Assembly (NCBI GenBank): GCA_030040395.1
Contig: JASHTU010000396.1
Span: forward strand, 1 to 16,834
From: Acidobacteriaceae bacterium
GTDB lineage: Bacteria > Acidobacteriota > Terriglobia > Terriglobales > Acidobacteriaceae
DNA length: 16,834 bases
Direction: 5' to 3'
The stretch's first letter is position 1. Every line of letters begins with the position of its first letter. The position numbers and the translations under genes are program-made. Below, one piece after another: positions 7,614 through 15,302 of this stretch. Below the pieces are notes generated by a model that saw only the letters and a list, made by a program, of their open reading frames with translations, did no database searches and was not told where the DNA came from.

Positions 7614-8705
7614 ATGAGCGCGAATGCCGGCGTGCATCCCTTGGACCGGCGAACCTTTCTGCAGAGTGCGGGAATGCTGGCTTTGAGCGCCGGCCTTGTT
7701 GAGGCCGCGGCGCTCGCGGAGAGTGCCGATGTCCACGGCGTTCGTTTGAAGACCCCGAGCGGTAAGCCGCTCAGCGGCCTCTATCCCATTCTCGAAACGC
7801 CGTTCACCCCGGAGGACAAACTCGACACGGCTGCGCTCGCGGCGGAGGTCGAGTTCATCAACCGGGGCCGGGTGAACGGCATGATTTGGCCGGTGTTCGC
7901 CAGCGGTTGGTCCACACTCTCTGACGCCGAGCGCATTGAAGGCGCAGAAACCATTCTCGCCGCGGGCAAAGGCGGGCGCGCGGCCATCGTCATTGCGGTC
8001 CAAAATGTCAACTGGGATACGGCCACTTCGGTTCGCTACGCCAAGCACGCCGCCGCGCATGGCGCTGACGCCATTGAATCCATGCCACCCAACAACGGCT
8101 GGGATCGGAGCGACGACGTCATCCTCGAGTACTACAAGACCATTGGCGCCGCCACGGATCTGCCTCTGATCGTGCAGACGCGCGGCACGATGAGCGTGGA
8201 TCTCATGGTCCGCATGTTCCAGGAGATCCCCACCATGAAGGCGACCAAGGATGAAGTGGGAAATCCCCTCGAACGCGCTCCGCAACTGATGCAGGGCTCC
8301 GGCAACAAACTGGCGGTCTGGGCAGCCGGCGGTGGAACGGGCAACGAGTTGCTCGAGGAGCTGCCGCTGGGCTTTACCGGTCTCTGCCCCACGCCTCAGT
8401 TCGCTGACCTGCTGCAGCAAGTGATGGACCTCTACTGGGCCGGCAAAAAGCGCGAGGCCTTTGATATGTTCGGGCGCGTGCAGGGTTTCGCAACCATTCC
8501 CGGCGCCACCGAGTACCTGATGATCGCTCGCGGCGTCTTCCCGGAAGATGTCAAGCTTCGCCCTCAGCCCATGGAGCCGGAAGCCCGGCGGAACATGGGT
8601 GGAGGCGGCGGAATGGGTCGCAGGCGCGCGCCTCTCACCGAGGACGAAAAGCAGTTTATTCGCGCCGCTCTCGACCAATATCTCAAGCCATATTTGAAGG
8701 CTTGA
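7614..8705 (+). CDS. Tat-signal dihydrodipicolinate synthase/N-acetylneuraminate lyase superfamily protein with altered active site
   Basis: 363 residues. The frame is open far upstream, but the ATG at 7614 with AAAAGGAG about eleven bases before it is clearly the start. Residues 11-35 form a twin-arginine signal (DRRTFLQSAG, then a mild hydrophobic stretch), predicting folded export. Residues about 53-345 match the DapA/NanA class I aldolase barrel: GLYPILETPFTPEDKLD, a TLSDAER equivalent of the usual LS-x-E-E-R, and the Schiff-base lysine candidate Lys212 in ATKDEVGN. Two things differ from the family: the loop that normally reads GTTGE is FASGW (95-99), and the LYNVP tyrosine position is VQTRG (187-191), so the usual Tyr and Thr are missing. 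A Gly/Met/Arg linker (about 322-333) precedes the C-terminal helix. It could be a periplasmic 2-keto-3-deoxy-sugar aldolase or a binding protein; the activity is open. Confidence 0.75.
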   Translation: MSANAGVHPLDRRTFLQSAGMLALSAGLVEAAALAESADVHGVRLKTPSGKPLSGLYPILETPFTPEDKLDTAALAAEVEFINRGRVNGMIWPVFASGWSTLSDAERIEGAETILAAGKGGRAAIVIAVQNVNWDTATSVRYAKHAAAHGADAIESMPPNNGWDRSDDVILEYYKTIGAATDLPLIVQTRGTMSVDLMVRMFQEIPTMKATKDEVGNPLERAPQLMQGSGNKLAVWAAGGGTGNELLEELPLGFTGLCPTPQFADLLQQVMDLYWAGKKREAFDMFGRVQGFATIPGATEYLMIARGVFPEDVKLRPQPMEPEARRNMGGGGGMGRRRAPLTEDEKQFIRAALDQYLKPYLKA

Positions 8706-8996
8706 CGTGGACAAGCCCGCGCCCTGTTTGACCCGGTTGCCCAAAGAGGTCCCCACGCACGAGTCTAATTGCGATCGCTCCCTCCTAAAACGCTTTACAG
8801 TGATGTCAGCCCTTGCAGATTGCCCTTCAATTCAAGTACACTGCCGCATATTCGCGAAAAACCTGAGGCGCCAGGCAAAGTCGAACTTCCGGAATGGTTT
8901 CGGAAAAGAAATTGCCCGGCCCCGGCACGGCGCGCACTCGGAATTTCACAACGGCTGGGAACCGACCCTGGCCGGGAACCGTGACGGGGAACAAGC
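8706..8996. other. Gap between aldolase-like gene and the 494-residue protein gene (291 bases)
   Basis: I see no convincing gene. A 99-codon open frame (8707-9006) starts at a GTG that overlaps the preceding stop region and has no recognisable protein features. The gap contains a candidate promoter at 8813-8842, suggesting the next two genes may form their own transcription unit. Confidence 0.45.
8813..8842 (+). promoter_or_regulatory. Weak candidate sigma70 promoter
   Basis: TTGCAG (8813-8818), an 18-base spacer and TACACT (8837-8842). It would give a leader of about 145 bases for the gene at 8997. The match is moderate and occurs in a long gap between genes. Confidence 0.3.
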
Positions 8997-10481
8997 ATGG
9001 GTTTGAACGCCAAATGGTCGCCGATGTACTGGCCCTGTGGACCCAAGGAGGTGGCCCGGGTCGGCGCATCGAACAGTGGAAGTTGGGAGTTGAAGAAGGT
9101 CGCGGAAGGTTGGGCTCATCCATCCGCTTTGCAGTTGCTCAAGGGCACACCTGTCAACTGCCTCCTCGTCGAATGGGCCTCCGGGGCAGCTGCTGACAAG
9201 CCGCAGCAACAAGCGCTGCAGCCTCTTCTTGATGCTGGCCGCGCGCTGGGTCTGAGTTTTGTCGGCAAAGTGTCAGCAAAAGCGAATCCGGCGCAGTCCG
9301 CCGCTGCGGGTAGAGCGGCAGGGCTCGAAGCTGTCATGCTGGAGGGCGGCGCGAGCCAGGACCTCGATTTGCCTGCGATTCTCGAGTTCCCGCGGGACAG
9401 CATCGATTGGGATGGCGCCACCGGCATCTACTCGACCACCGGCAACGTCTGGCCCGAAATCAATCTTCCCACCATGAAAGGCGACATCGCGCTCGGCGGA
9501 CCCACTGGCGACCCCTGGGTCAACTCCAATGGCTGGTTCTCCTTGCTTGCCCGCCGGATGGCCCCTGAAAAATCGCTTTGGCTCTCCATCGATCTTCCTG
9601 ACTTCCCCGGCATGTTGCCGGCTGAAAAGTACTGCCTGGCCATCGCCGACAGTCGCGTCTATGGGGCGCGCGGGATTCTTTCCCTCGACGGCCAGATGCG
9701 CACCGCGCTGTTGAACGGCGACGCCCCGGCCCTCGATGCATGGTCGCGCATCTCTGAAACCCTCTCCTTTTTCGATCGTCATGCGGCGTGGGAAAGCTAC
9801 GAGCCGATGGGGGTTTTAGCGGTGGTCTCCGATTTCACCGGGTCGAACGCGTTCATGGCCGGTGAAACGCTCAATCTTCTCAACCGCCATCAGACTCAAT
9901 TTGTGATTTTGGATCGAAGGCGCGCGCTGGCGGATCCCGTAACCAAACTGAAGGCGGTCCTCTGGATGGACGACGACGAGCCAAACCCCGCCCAGGCCCG
10001 CAACTTAATCGCTTTTGTGAGACAGGGTGGCCTGTTCATCGCCCCCAAGTATTGGGGCCCCGCGGGAATCAAGCCGCATCAGGAGGACTGGCTCTTCGGC
10101 TATGAGATTTACAATCTGGGCCAAGGCAGAATCGTGGTTGCTCCCGGCGGCTTTTCCGACCCCTATCAGCTCGCCATCGACGCGCACCTGTTGCTGGGCC
10201 GCGAAAACGATCTGTCGCGGCTGTATAACCCCAACGGCACAAACTGCTACACCAGCATGGGACCTGACGGCCGAGAGTTGGTCCAAATCCTGAATTACTC
10301 CCCGCAAGCAGCCACCTATGTGGCGCTTTGGATCAAGGCAAAGGCTCGGGGAGCGAAGCTTTGGAGCCCGCATGCGCAGGCTTCTACATCCCTGGCGGGT
10401 ATTTCCGCCAGCCAGGGGACGAGTTTCGATCTTCCCACGGTTCTCGTCCATTGCGCTGTGGAGATTGAGAGGACGGTCTGA
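8997..10481 (+). CDS. Unrecognised 494-residue protein, possibly a glycosidase-like barrel plus amidotransferase-like domain
   Basis: I do not recognise this protein by name. The start ATG follows an in-frame TGA by four codons and has GGGGA about six bases upstream, so a longer N-terminus is excluded. There is no signal peptide; it begins MGLNAKWSPMYWPCGPKE. Residues about 50-265 alternate hydrophobic strands and helices (VNCLLVEWA, GLSFVGKVSA, LEAVMLEGG, SLWLSIDLPDFPG, GARGILSLDG) in a way consistent with a TIM barrel. Residues about 275-410 (MGVLAVVSDFTGS, FVILDRRRAL, KAVLWMDDDEP, FVRQGGLFIAPKYWG) look like the Rossmann-type domain that follows the barrel in some glycosidases. The last about 75 residues look like a beta-sandwich. 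It ends two bases before the DUF362 gene, so the two are probably translationally coupled. Its function is unknown. Confidence 0.7.
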   Translation: MGLNAKWSPMYWPCGPKEVARVGASNSGSWELKKVAEGWAHPSALQLLKGTPVNCLLVEWASGAAADKPQQQALQPLLDAGRALGLSFVGKVSAKANPAQSAAAGRAAGLEAVMLEGGASQDLDLPAILEFPRDSIDWDGATGIYSTTGNVWPEINLPTMKGDIALGGPTGDPWVNSNGWFSLLARRMAPEKSLWLSIDLPDFPGMLPAEKYCLAIADSRVYGARGILSLDGQMRTALLNGDAPALDAWSRISETLSFFDRHAAWESYEPMGVLAVVSDFTGSNAFMAGETLNLLNRHQTQFVILDRRRALADPVTKLKAVLWMDDDEPNPAQARNLIAFVRQGGLFIAPKYWGPAGIKPHQEDWLFGYEIYNLGQGRIVVAPGGFSDPYQLAIDAHLLLGRENDLSRLYNPNGTNCYTSMGPDGRELVQILNYSPQAATYVALWIKAKARGAKLWSPHAQASTSLAGISASQGTSFDLPTVLVHCAVEIERTV

Positions 10482-10483
10482 CC

Positions 10484-11656
10484 ATGAACAGAAAAACTTC
10501 CCGTCGCGAGTTTCTCGGCGCCATGACCATGGCTGCCGGGGCGTACATCGCGCGTCCCGCACTGCTACAAGCGCAGCAGGCGCCCGCAGGGCGCGTCGCC
10601 GTTGCAACCTGCCCCGAGTACAACCGCCAGGTTGTCGATGCGCTGTCCACTATGTTCGATCAGCTGGGCGGCTTGGACACGCTGGTGCGCGGAAAGACGG
10701 TGGCCATCAAGCTCAACCTCACCGGCTCGGCCACGGTGCGCCTTCGCTACCTGCCGCCAGAGATCACCACTTGGCCGCATCCGCAGGTGATCTGGGCCCT
10801 GGTTCATCTGCTCGATAGAGCGGGAGCGCAACGCATACGTCTGCTTGAAAGTCCCTGGGCCACCACCGAACCGCTCCAGGAATTCATGGTCTACGCCGGC
10901 TGGCAGCCGAAGGAATTTGAGAACGCGGCCCGGCGGGTGGAATTTGAGAACACCAATTTTCTTGGGAGCGGCAAGACCTATGCGCGCTTCATGGTCCCCG
11001 GCGGCGGCTTGCTGTTCACCGGCTACGATCTGAATCACTCCTATCGGGACTGCGATGTCTTCATCTCTTTGGCCAAGCTCAAAGAGCACCGCACTACCGG
11101 CGTCACGCTGTCCATGAAGAATTGTTTCGGCATCACTCCCTGCACCATCTACAGCGATTTTGCCCCCGAAGACGAACCCCTTTTGGTTCCGCGCGGCGGC
11201 CGCTCCCTGTTCCACTTCGGCAACCGTCAGCCTCCCAAGAGCGCGCCTCCGGCGGTCAATGTCAACTCGCCGAAAGAGGGCGGTTATCGCGTGCCCCGCG
11301 CCGTCGCCGATCTCGTAGCGGCTCGTCCCATTCACCTCGCGGTCATCGACGGCATCTACAGCATGGCCGGCGGCGAAATCCCCAACCAATATGGCGGCTA
11401 CCACATCCCCGTACATCCCGGCCTGCTCATCGCCGGAACCAACTGCGTTTCCACCGATGCCGTCGCCATGGCGCTCATGGGATTTGACCCCATGGCCGAT
11501 CGCGGCGTGCATCCATTCGAGACTTCCGACAATATGCTCCACCTGGCCGAGCATCTGGGCGTTGGCACGCCCGACCTGACCCGGATTGAGGTTGCGGGCG
11601 CGCCCATTGCCAAAGCCCGTTTCGATTTCCGCAAGGTGAAGCTGTCGGCCGCTTGA
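10484..11656 (+). CDS. Tat-signal DUF362 domain protein
   Basis: 390 residues. Residues 6-30 are a twin-arginine signal (SRREFLGAMTMAAGA, then an alanine-rich region ending LLQAQQAPA), so the product is probably exported folded. The remainder matches DUF362: KTVAIKLNLTGSA (about residues 66-78), DCDVFISLAKLKEHRTTG followed by SMKNCFGITP in the middle, and near the end NCVSTDAVAMALMGFDPMAD. The ferredoxin-type CxxCxxC cluster carried by some DUF362 proteins is absent; the few cysteines are scattered. The family has no firmly established reaction, although Tat export and conserved Asp/Lys/Asn residues suggest a cofactor or metal. The start is two bases after the stop of the 494-residue protein, with GAGAGGA upstream inside that gene, so the pair most likely acts together. 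Confidence 0.85.
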   Translation: MNRKTSRREFLGAMTMAAGAYIARPALLQAQQAPAGRVAVATCPEYNRQVVDALSTMFDQLGGLDTLVRGKTVAIKLNLTGSATVRLRYLPPEITTWPHPQVIWALVHLLDRAGAQRIRLLESPWATTEPLQEFMVYAGWQPKEFENAARRVEFENTNFLGSGKTYARFMVPGGGLLFTGYDLNHSYRDCDVFISLAKLKEHRTTGVTLSMKNCFGITPCTIYSDFAPEDEPLLVPRGGRSLFHFGNRQPPKSAPPAVNVNSPKEGGYRVPRAVADLVAARPIHLAVIDGIYSMAGGEIPNQYGGYHIPVHPGLLIAGTNCVSTDAVAMALMGFDPMADRGVHPFETSDNMLHLAEHLGVGTPDLTRIEVAGAPIAKARFDFRKVKLSAA

Positions 11657-11724
11657 GTTGCAGGACAAGCGTGCTGAGACGCAGAATGTTACAAGTTAAG
11701 AATTGAAAAGGGAGGTCTCCGTAG

Positions 11725-12201
11725 ATGAAGGGCAACCCCAAGGTAATCGACGCTCTGAACGAAGCGCTGCATGAAGAGCTAACAGCCATCAACCAGTACT
11801 TTCTGCACGCCGAAATGTGCGAAAACTGGCACTATGACCGTCTCGGCGATTTGATCAAAAAGCAATCCGTCGGCGAGATGAAGCACGCGGAGATGCTCAT
11901 TGAAAGAATCCTCTTTCTGGACGGGACGCCGAATCTGACCAAGCATATCGATCTCGCCATCGGAAAAAACGTGAAAGAGCAGATCGAAAGCGACCTGAAT
12001 CTCGAAATCGGAGCCGTCGCCATGTATAACCGCGCCGCCGAGATGGCTCGTCAAGAGGGAGACAACGCCTCACGCGAATTATTCGAGCGCCTGCTCAAGG
12101 ATGAAGAAGAGCATGTCGATTTTCTTGAGGCTCAGGTCCACCAAATGACCGAGTTGGGTTACGAGCGCTACCTCAGCCAACAAATCGTGGAAAAGGAATA
12201 G
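11725..12201 (+). CDS. bfr: Bacterioferritin
   Basis: 158 residues, the normal length for bacterioferritin, with a strong AGGGAGG site upstream of the ATG. It forms a 24-subunit cytoplasmic shell that oxidises Fe(II) and stores ferric mineral. All ferroxidase ligands are in place: Glu18, Glu51, His54, Glu94, Glu127 and His130. Met52, the axial ligand for the heme between subunits, is also present (GEMKHAE), so this is a true heme bacterioferritin and not a Dps or a plain ferritin. The N-terminus MKGNPKVIDALNEAL is typical. The 68-base gap after the DUF362 gene may hold its own promoter (TTGCAG near 11657 with weak -10 candidates), so it need not belong to the glycan operon. I see no functional link to the neighbours beyond possible iron use. 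It is convergent with the GH115 gene. Confidence 0.96.
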   Translation: MKGNPKVIDALNEALHEELTAINQYFLHAEMCENWHYDRLGDLIKKQSVGEMKHAEMLIERILFLDGTPNLTKHIDLAIGKNVKEQIESDLNLEIGAVAMYNRAAEMARQEGDNASRELFERLLKDEEEHVDFLEAQVHQMTELGYERYLSQQIVEKE

Positions 12202-12349
12202 GCGCTCTCCGGCAAACCGGACACGCGACCCGGACGGATGGTGCGGAAGGTAGAAACCATGAAAACCTCTGCCTTCTTGATGCGAGTTGCGGCGTCTTGC
12301 CGGAGTTGAACCGACCCGGTCGCGCGCACGTAACCCGCTTGGTTCTCCC

Positions 12350-14599
12350 TCATTGCACGTCCGCGGAGCGATCGCCTTCATATTCCATGATGTGAAAGTA
12401 TCCTTCCCATCCCGTCCACGACGCAGGCGCCGGTAATTTGGCGAGCGGATCCTTGAGATGGGCGGCGTAGGCAGCCACCAATTCTCGGGTGCGATATACG
12501 CCGGTCAGCCAATCGCCGCGATACCAGTTCTTCCACTTGCCGTATTCGGCTGTCGACATCGATTGCTCGACCGCATCGAGAGCTTGGAGCGCTTCGGTTG
12601 CTTCAGCTTCCGCCTTCACCGTCTGGCCGGCCTGGTCGTCCTTCATGGCGCGCGCAAGTTCAAGCAGCATCCGGTTGCTCTCGCGATTGATGGCGATCAT
12701 GGTGAGCACTTCGGCCTGATAGTAGTTCCGCCGCGCGGGATCGACGAGGCTCTCCGCGGCCACGGCCACCTTCCACACTGTGTCCCAGCGCGGCTCGGCC
12801 GCTGCGCAGTCTTCAATGTCCGCGTCCAGCGCGGCTTGCCGCATCTGTGTGTCAAAGCTGGGCACAAGGCGCGGCTCAGTCCACTTGGGCGACTGGCTGG
12901 GAATCGCAATCACCTGATGCCCGCTCAATTCATCGAGAATCAGCCTCCTCGCCTCGGTATGGTAATGCTGGTCGCCATCCACGAGCGCAACTTCGCGGGC
13001 CATCGGCGGAGGCGTGTTGCCGGCCGAAGTCAGCTCCGGAAAGCCAAACCGCCGGCGCAGCGCGGGCGCCGCGAAATACGCCTTATAAATTTCTTCAAGG
13101 GCCTTTGCCGAGCGGGGGCCGAACTCCTCCGTCGCCCAGCGCTGGTAATAAGCGCCGTCCGCATCGGCGGGTAGCTCGCTGCCCATCTTTGTTCCCGTGC
13201 TCGCGGCCACGCCGCCCCACGCAGTCTCCATCACCGCACGCGCCGTCATCGCCACCGGGCGTATGTCGCTGGTGTTCAGCAGCAGGTAGGAAGTCGCTCC
13301 CGCCTTGATGTAGCGGCCCAGTTCTGATTGGATGGTTTTCACGGGAACCATCTCCGAAAGCTGGTTGGCGTTCCCGTTCATCATCGCCACGTGGAAGTAC
13401 ATGCCTTCGCCCCGCGCCACTTCGCCGCCGTCCTGCATGTCGCCGTAGCCAGTGTCGGCCCATACCAGCGTCACTTCCGGCGGGATCCGCAGATACCCCT
13501 CCTTCATGAGCCGCGCGCCCTCCGCCCAGAGATCGGACACAAACTGCGCGTTGGGATAGCGGGCGCGCACAATCTTCATCTGCGCGGCGATTGCGTCGCT
13601 GATGCGCTTGCCCAGCAGCGCATCGTTGCCCTGCACGCTGGGGTCAAGCGAGGCGTAGCTTGAGTCCGAAAGGCCGCGCAAACCCACGCTCCACAAAATC
13701 TCCTGGTCCGGCGCGTACTTCGCCACCGCGTCCTTCCACGCGCGCTCCAGAATCTCCGGATGCGTCGAGAAATTGTAGGGAACGTCCTTCGGCCAACGCG
13801 CTACGTTCAAGCCCAGCGGGATGGCGTGATGCTGATTCACAATCAGCCCGCGCGCCGCCGCCGCATGCACTTGCGCGTCGTCGGGAAAAATCCAGGTCCC
13901 CGGAACCACCATGTTGCCTTTGAGGCGCAGGATGGTCTCAAAGACGTTGTCCCACACCTTCAGCGAGATTCCGGTGTGCTCGCCCTTGGCCGCAAGAATC
14001 CATCCGGTGAGCAGGTCTTCGTCGTTGGTGAAAAAACCACGATAGCGGAAAACCGGCTGGGGATAAACGCGGGCGAAATCAGCGGGGAGCGTGATCGAGG
14101 CGCGCTTCTCCGGCTGCTTATCCGTCCACAGATACATAGGGTCAACGCCGAGCACCGTTTGCGAGAATTCATAGATGGCGTAGATCGTGCCGCGTACGTC
14201 CGCGCCCGTAAGGCACACCACGCGCTGCGGTTGACCGTGCGCCCGCGCATTCACGATAGAAAACGCAAAAGCCTCAGTCTCGGTTGTCGTGGCGCAGCCC
14301 ACACCCGCAGGCACATTAGCGCGCTGCGCAATGAGGATCGCGGTCGGCCCCGCATCCTGAAGCTGGTTCACCAGCCTGGGAGCGCGCCCGAAGACCTTCG
14401 CGAGATCGTTGCGCAGGTCTTCTGTTGCGCGGCGCACCGGCTCCGCCTCCTGCGCGCTCTCCACGATGGTCACGCGGCCGCCAATGACGGTGCGCGAGGA
14501 TTGCGCGGAAGCCATAACCGCCGGCGACAACGCCACGCCCAGGGCCGCGGCGCCGGCCATCGCATGAGGGTAAAAACGGGAACGACGAGCGGGCTTCAT
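12350..14599 (-). CDS. Secreted GH115-family alpha-glucuronidase
   Basis: 749 residues from the ATG at 14599-14597, with GAGGAG eight bases upstream on the minus strand. Residues 1-32 are a signal peptide (basic MKPARRSRF, then an alanine-rich core ending MASAQ). Residues about 38-170 form the alpha/beta domain that precedes the GH115 barrel. The barrel runs from about 183, with FRYRGFFTNDEDLLTGW, LRLKGNMVVPGTWIFPDD, LWSVGLRGLSD (302-312) and VTLVWADTGYGDMQDGG. A helical region follows to about residue 730. GH115 enzymes remove glucuronic or 4-O-methylglucuronic acid from xylan side chains. Family members are usually 850-1,000 residues with a C-terminal beta domain; this one stops at 749 and appears to lack it, which could alter dimerisation or substrate range. 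It is convergent with bfr, and its leader contains nested inverted repeats. Confidence 0.9.
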   Translation of the reverse strand: MKPARRSRFYPHAMAGAAALGVALSPAVMASAQSSRTVIGGRVTIVESAQEAEPVRRATEDLRNDLAKVFGRAPRLVNQLQDAGPTAILIAQRANVPAGVGCATTTETEAFAFSIVNARAHGQPQRVVCLTGADVRGTIYAIYEFSQTVLGVDPMYLWTDKQPEKRASITLPADFARVYPQPVFRYRGFFTNDEDLLTGWILAAKGEHTGISLKVWDNVFETILRLKGNMVVPGTWIFPDDAQVHAAAARGLIVNQHHAIPLGLNVARWPKDVPYNFSTHPEILERAWKDAVAKYAPDQEILWSVGLRGLSDSSYASLDPSVQGNDALLGKRISDAIAAQMKIVRARYPNAQFVSDLWAEGARLMKEGYLRIPPEVTLVWADTGYGDMQDGGEVARGEGMYFHVAMMNGNANQLSEMVPVKTIQSELGRYIKAGATSYLLLNTSDIRPVAMTARAVMETAWGGVAASTGTKMGSELPADADGAYYQRWATEEFGPRSAKALEEIYKAYFAAPALRRRFGFPELTSAGNTPPPMAREVALVDGDQHYHTEARRLILDELSGHQVIAIPSQSPKWTEPRLVPSFDTQMRQAALDADIEDCAAAEPRWDTVWKVAVAAESLVDPARRNYYQAEVLTMIAINRESNRMLLELARAMKDDQAGQTVKAEAEATEALQALDAVEQSMSTAEYGKWKNWYRGDWLTGVYRTRELVAAYAAHLKDPLAKLPAPASWTGWEGYFHIMEYEGDRSADVQ

Positions 14600-14624
14600 C
14601 AGACCTTCTCCTCACATTCCGCAG

Positions 14625-14727
14625 GTCTCTGACCGCATCAATTCGTACTTGTGCATTTCGGTTTCCCGGGTCTCAAAATCGAGACCTGGGGCGCCCAGGA
14701 ACGGCGCAAAATCAGACGGTCAGAGAC
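14625..14727 (-). promoter_or_regulatory. Nested inverted repeats in the GH115 leader
   Basis: The outer arms are 14625-14635 and 14717-14727 (11 bases, perfect). The inner arms are 14665-14674 and 14681-14690 (10 bases, one mismatch) around the loop AAAATC. All share a GTCTC/GAGAC core. The outer arm ends about 25 bases from the GH115 start codon, so the structure would sit in its mRNA leader if transcription starts beyond 14727, or it could be a multi-half-site operator. Confidence 0.4.
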
Positions 14728-14905
14728 GCAATCGCAGTGTCAGGCCGATGCCGAAGGCCCCCGAATGCCAATCGGTCTGCGCGGCCTCCTGGGCGGAAAT
14801 TTGATTCGCGTCACGAATTATACACAGAGATCGCAGACCCTCAGGTTTTGCGGCGCTGTCTTAAAAGTGCGTTGATGCGAAAACAACGAGCGCTTGCAAT
14901 CGTAG

Positions 14906-14911
14906 TATCAT
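14906..14911 (+). promoter_or_regulatory. Possible -10 box placing the next gene on a leaderless mRNA
   Basis: TATCAT lies six bases before the ATG at 14918, the same distance as TATTAT before the transposase ATG at 16430. Both are preceded by the shared sequence CGAGCGCTTGC (14887-14897 here). No good -35 box is seen here, so the promoter call rests mainly on this parallel. Confidence 0.35.
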
Positions 14912-14917
14912 CGGGCC

Positions 14918-15190
14918 ATGAGGCCGAGAGGATTAGCGACACTCAAACGCTTGCTCATTCAGCTTGACGATACGCTCTCAATACCGAACAGCACAGCGAG
15001 AGCCAAGGAATTGCTCACCGTGGCGCGTGCTCTGACAGACGATCTCCTGAATCAATCCAAGCTACCCGCGGCCGCCATTCTCGGCGCGAAGGGTGGCTCT
15101 GTGACCGCCCAAAAGGGTTCCGAATACTTCCGCCAGCTTGCGGCGAAGCGCAAGACTAACGCGGGCGGCAGACCACGCAAACAGCCGTAA
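14918..15190 (+). CDS. Small basic protein of unknown function
   Basis: 90 residues. I do not recognise a named family. The first two thirds look helical (LKRLLIQLDDTL, then RAKELLTVARALTDDLLNQ). The tail is strongly basic: GAKGGSVTAQKGSEYFRQL, then AAKRKTNAGGRPRKQP. The tail ends with GGRPRK, an AT-hook-like basic core, so nucleic-acid binding is plausible. No ribosome binding site precedes the ATG; instead a possible -10 box lies six bases upstream, suggesting a leaderless transcript. A terminator-like hairpin lies 29 bases after the stop. Base composition is less GC-rich than the glycosidase genes to the left. Coding status is supported by the promoter/terminator framing and sensible composition, not by a recognised homologue. 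Confidence 0.6.
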   Translation: MRPRGLATLKRLLIQLDDTLSIPNSTARAKELLTVARALTDDLLNQSKLPAAAILGAKGGSVTAQKGSEYFRQLAAKRKTNAGGRPRKQP

Positions 15191-15219
15191 TCCCTTAAAA
15201 TAGGCCCAAGAAACGAAAA

Positions 15220-15239
15220 GCCCGGCGCGAGGCCGGGGC
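15220..15239 (+). terminator. Terminator-like hairpin after the small basic protein gene
   Basis: GCCCGGC (15220-15226) pairs with GCCGGGGC (15232-15239) with one bulged G, around the loop GCGAG. AAAA precedes it and only ATTT follows, so the U-tract is short. Placed 29 bases after the stop codon at 15190, it fits an intrinsic terminator of moderate strength. Confidence 0.5.
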
Positions 15240-15302
15240 ATTTCGATGGTGCGGCTGGTTACCCCCATCGTAACGCCCTATTGCGCCTGGAGCAAGGCTG
15301 CG

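Larger units (their letters stand above)
14600..14917. other. Divergent intergenic region with several inverted repeats (318 bases)
   Basis: It lies between the GH115 start (minus) and the small basic protein gene (plus). No gene is supported. It is rich in inverted repeats: an 11-base pair of arms, GTCTCTGACCG (14625-14635) and CGGTCAGAGAC (14717-14727); nested inside, a hairpin with arms 14665-14674 and 14681-14690; further right, GGTCTGCG (14774-14781) with CGCAGACC (14832-14839), and ATTCG-CGTCA-CGAAT (14804-14818). The composition changes from GC-rich to more AT-rich across this region, so it may mark the edge of an accessory segment. Confidence 0.55.

Noticed and set aside
8707..9006. 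99-codon frame after the aldolase-like gene.
   Set aside because: Begins at a GTG touching the previous stop and overlaps the next gene's start; no recognisable features, probably chance.
12246..12276. Hairpin GAAGGTAG / CTGCCTTC between bfr and GH115 as a bidirectional terminator, and TCCGG-CAAA-CCGGA at 12208-12221.
   Set aside because: The first has a 15-base loop and the second a 5-base stem; neither has a T-run, so I do not call them terminators although the convergent position would suit one.
13760..14632. 290-codon plus-strand open frame opposite GH115.
   Set aside because: Antisense shadow of a well-recognised GH115 gene.
15246..15302. Longer N-terminus for the HTH protein starting at ATG 15246.
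   Set aside because: That start directly abuts the terminator-like hairpin and lacks a proper ribosome binding site; ATG 15303 has GGAGCAAGG upstream.
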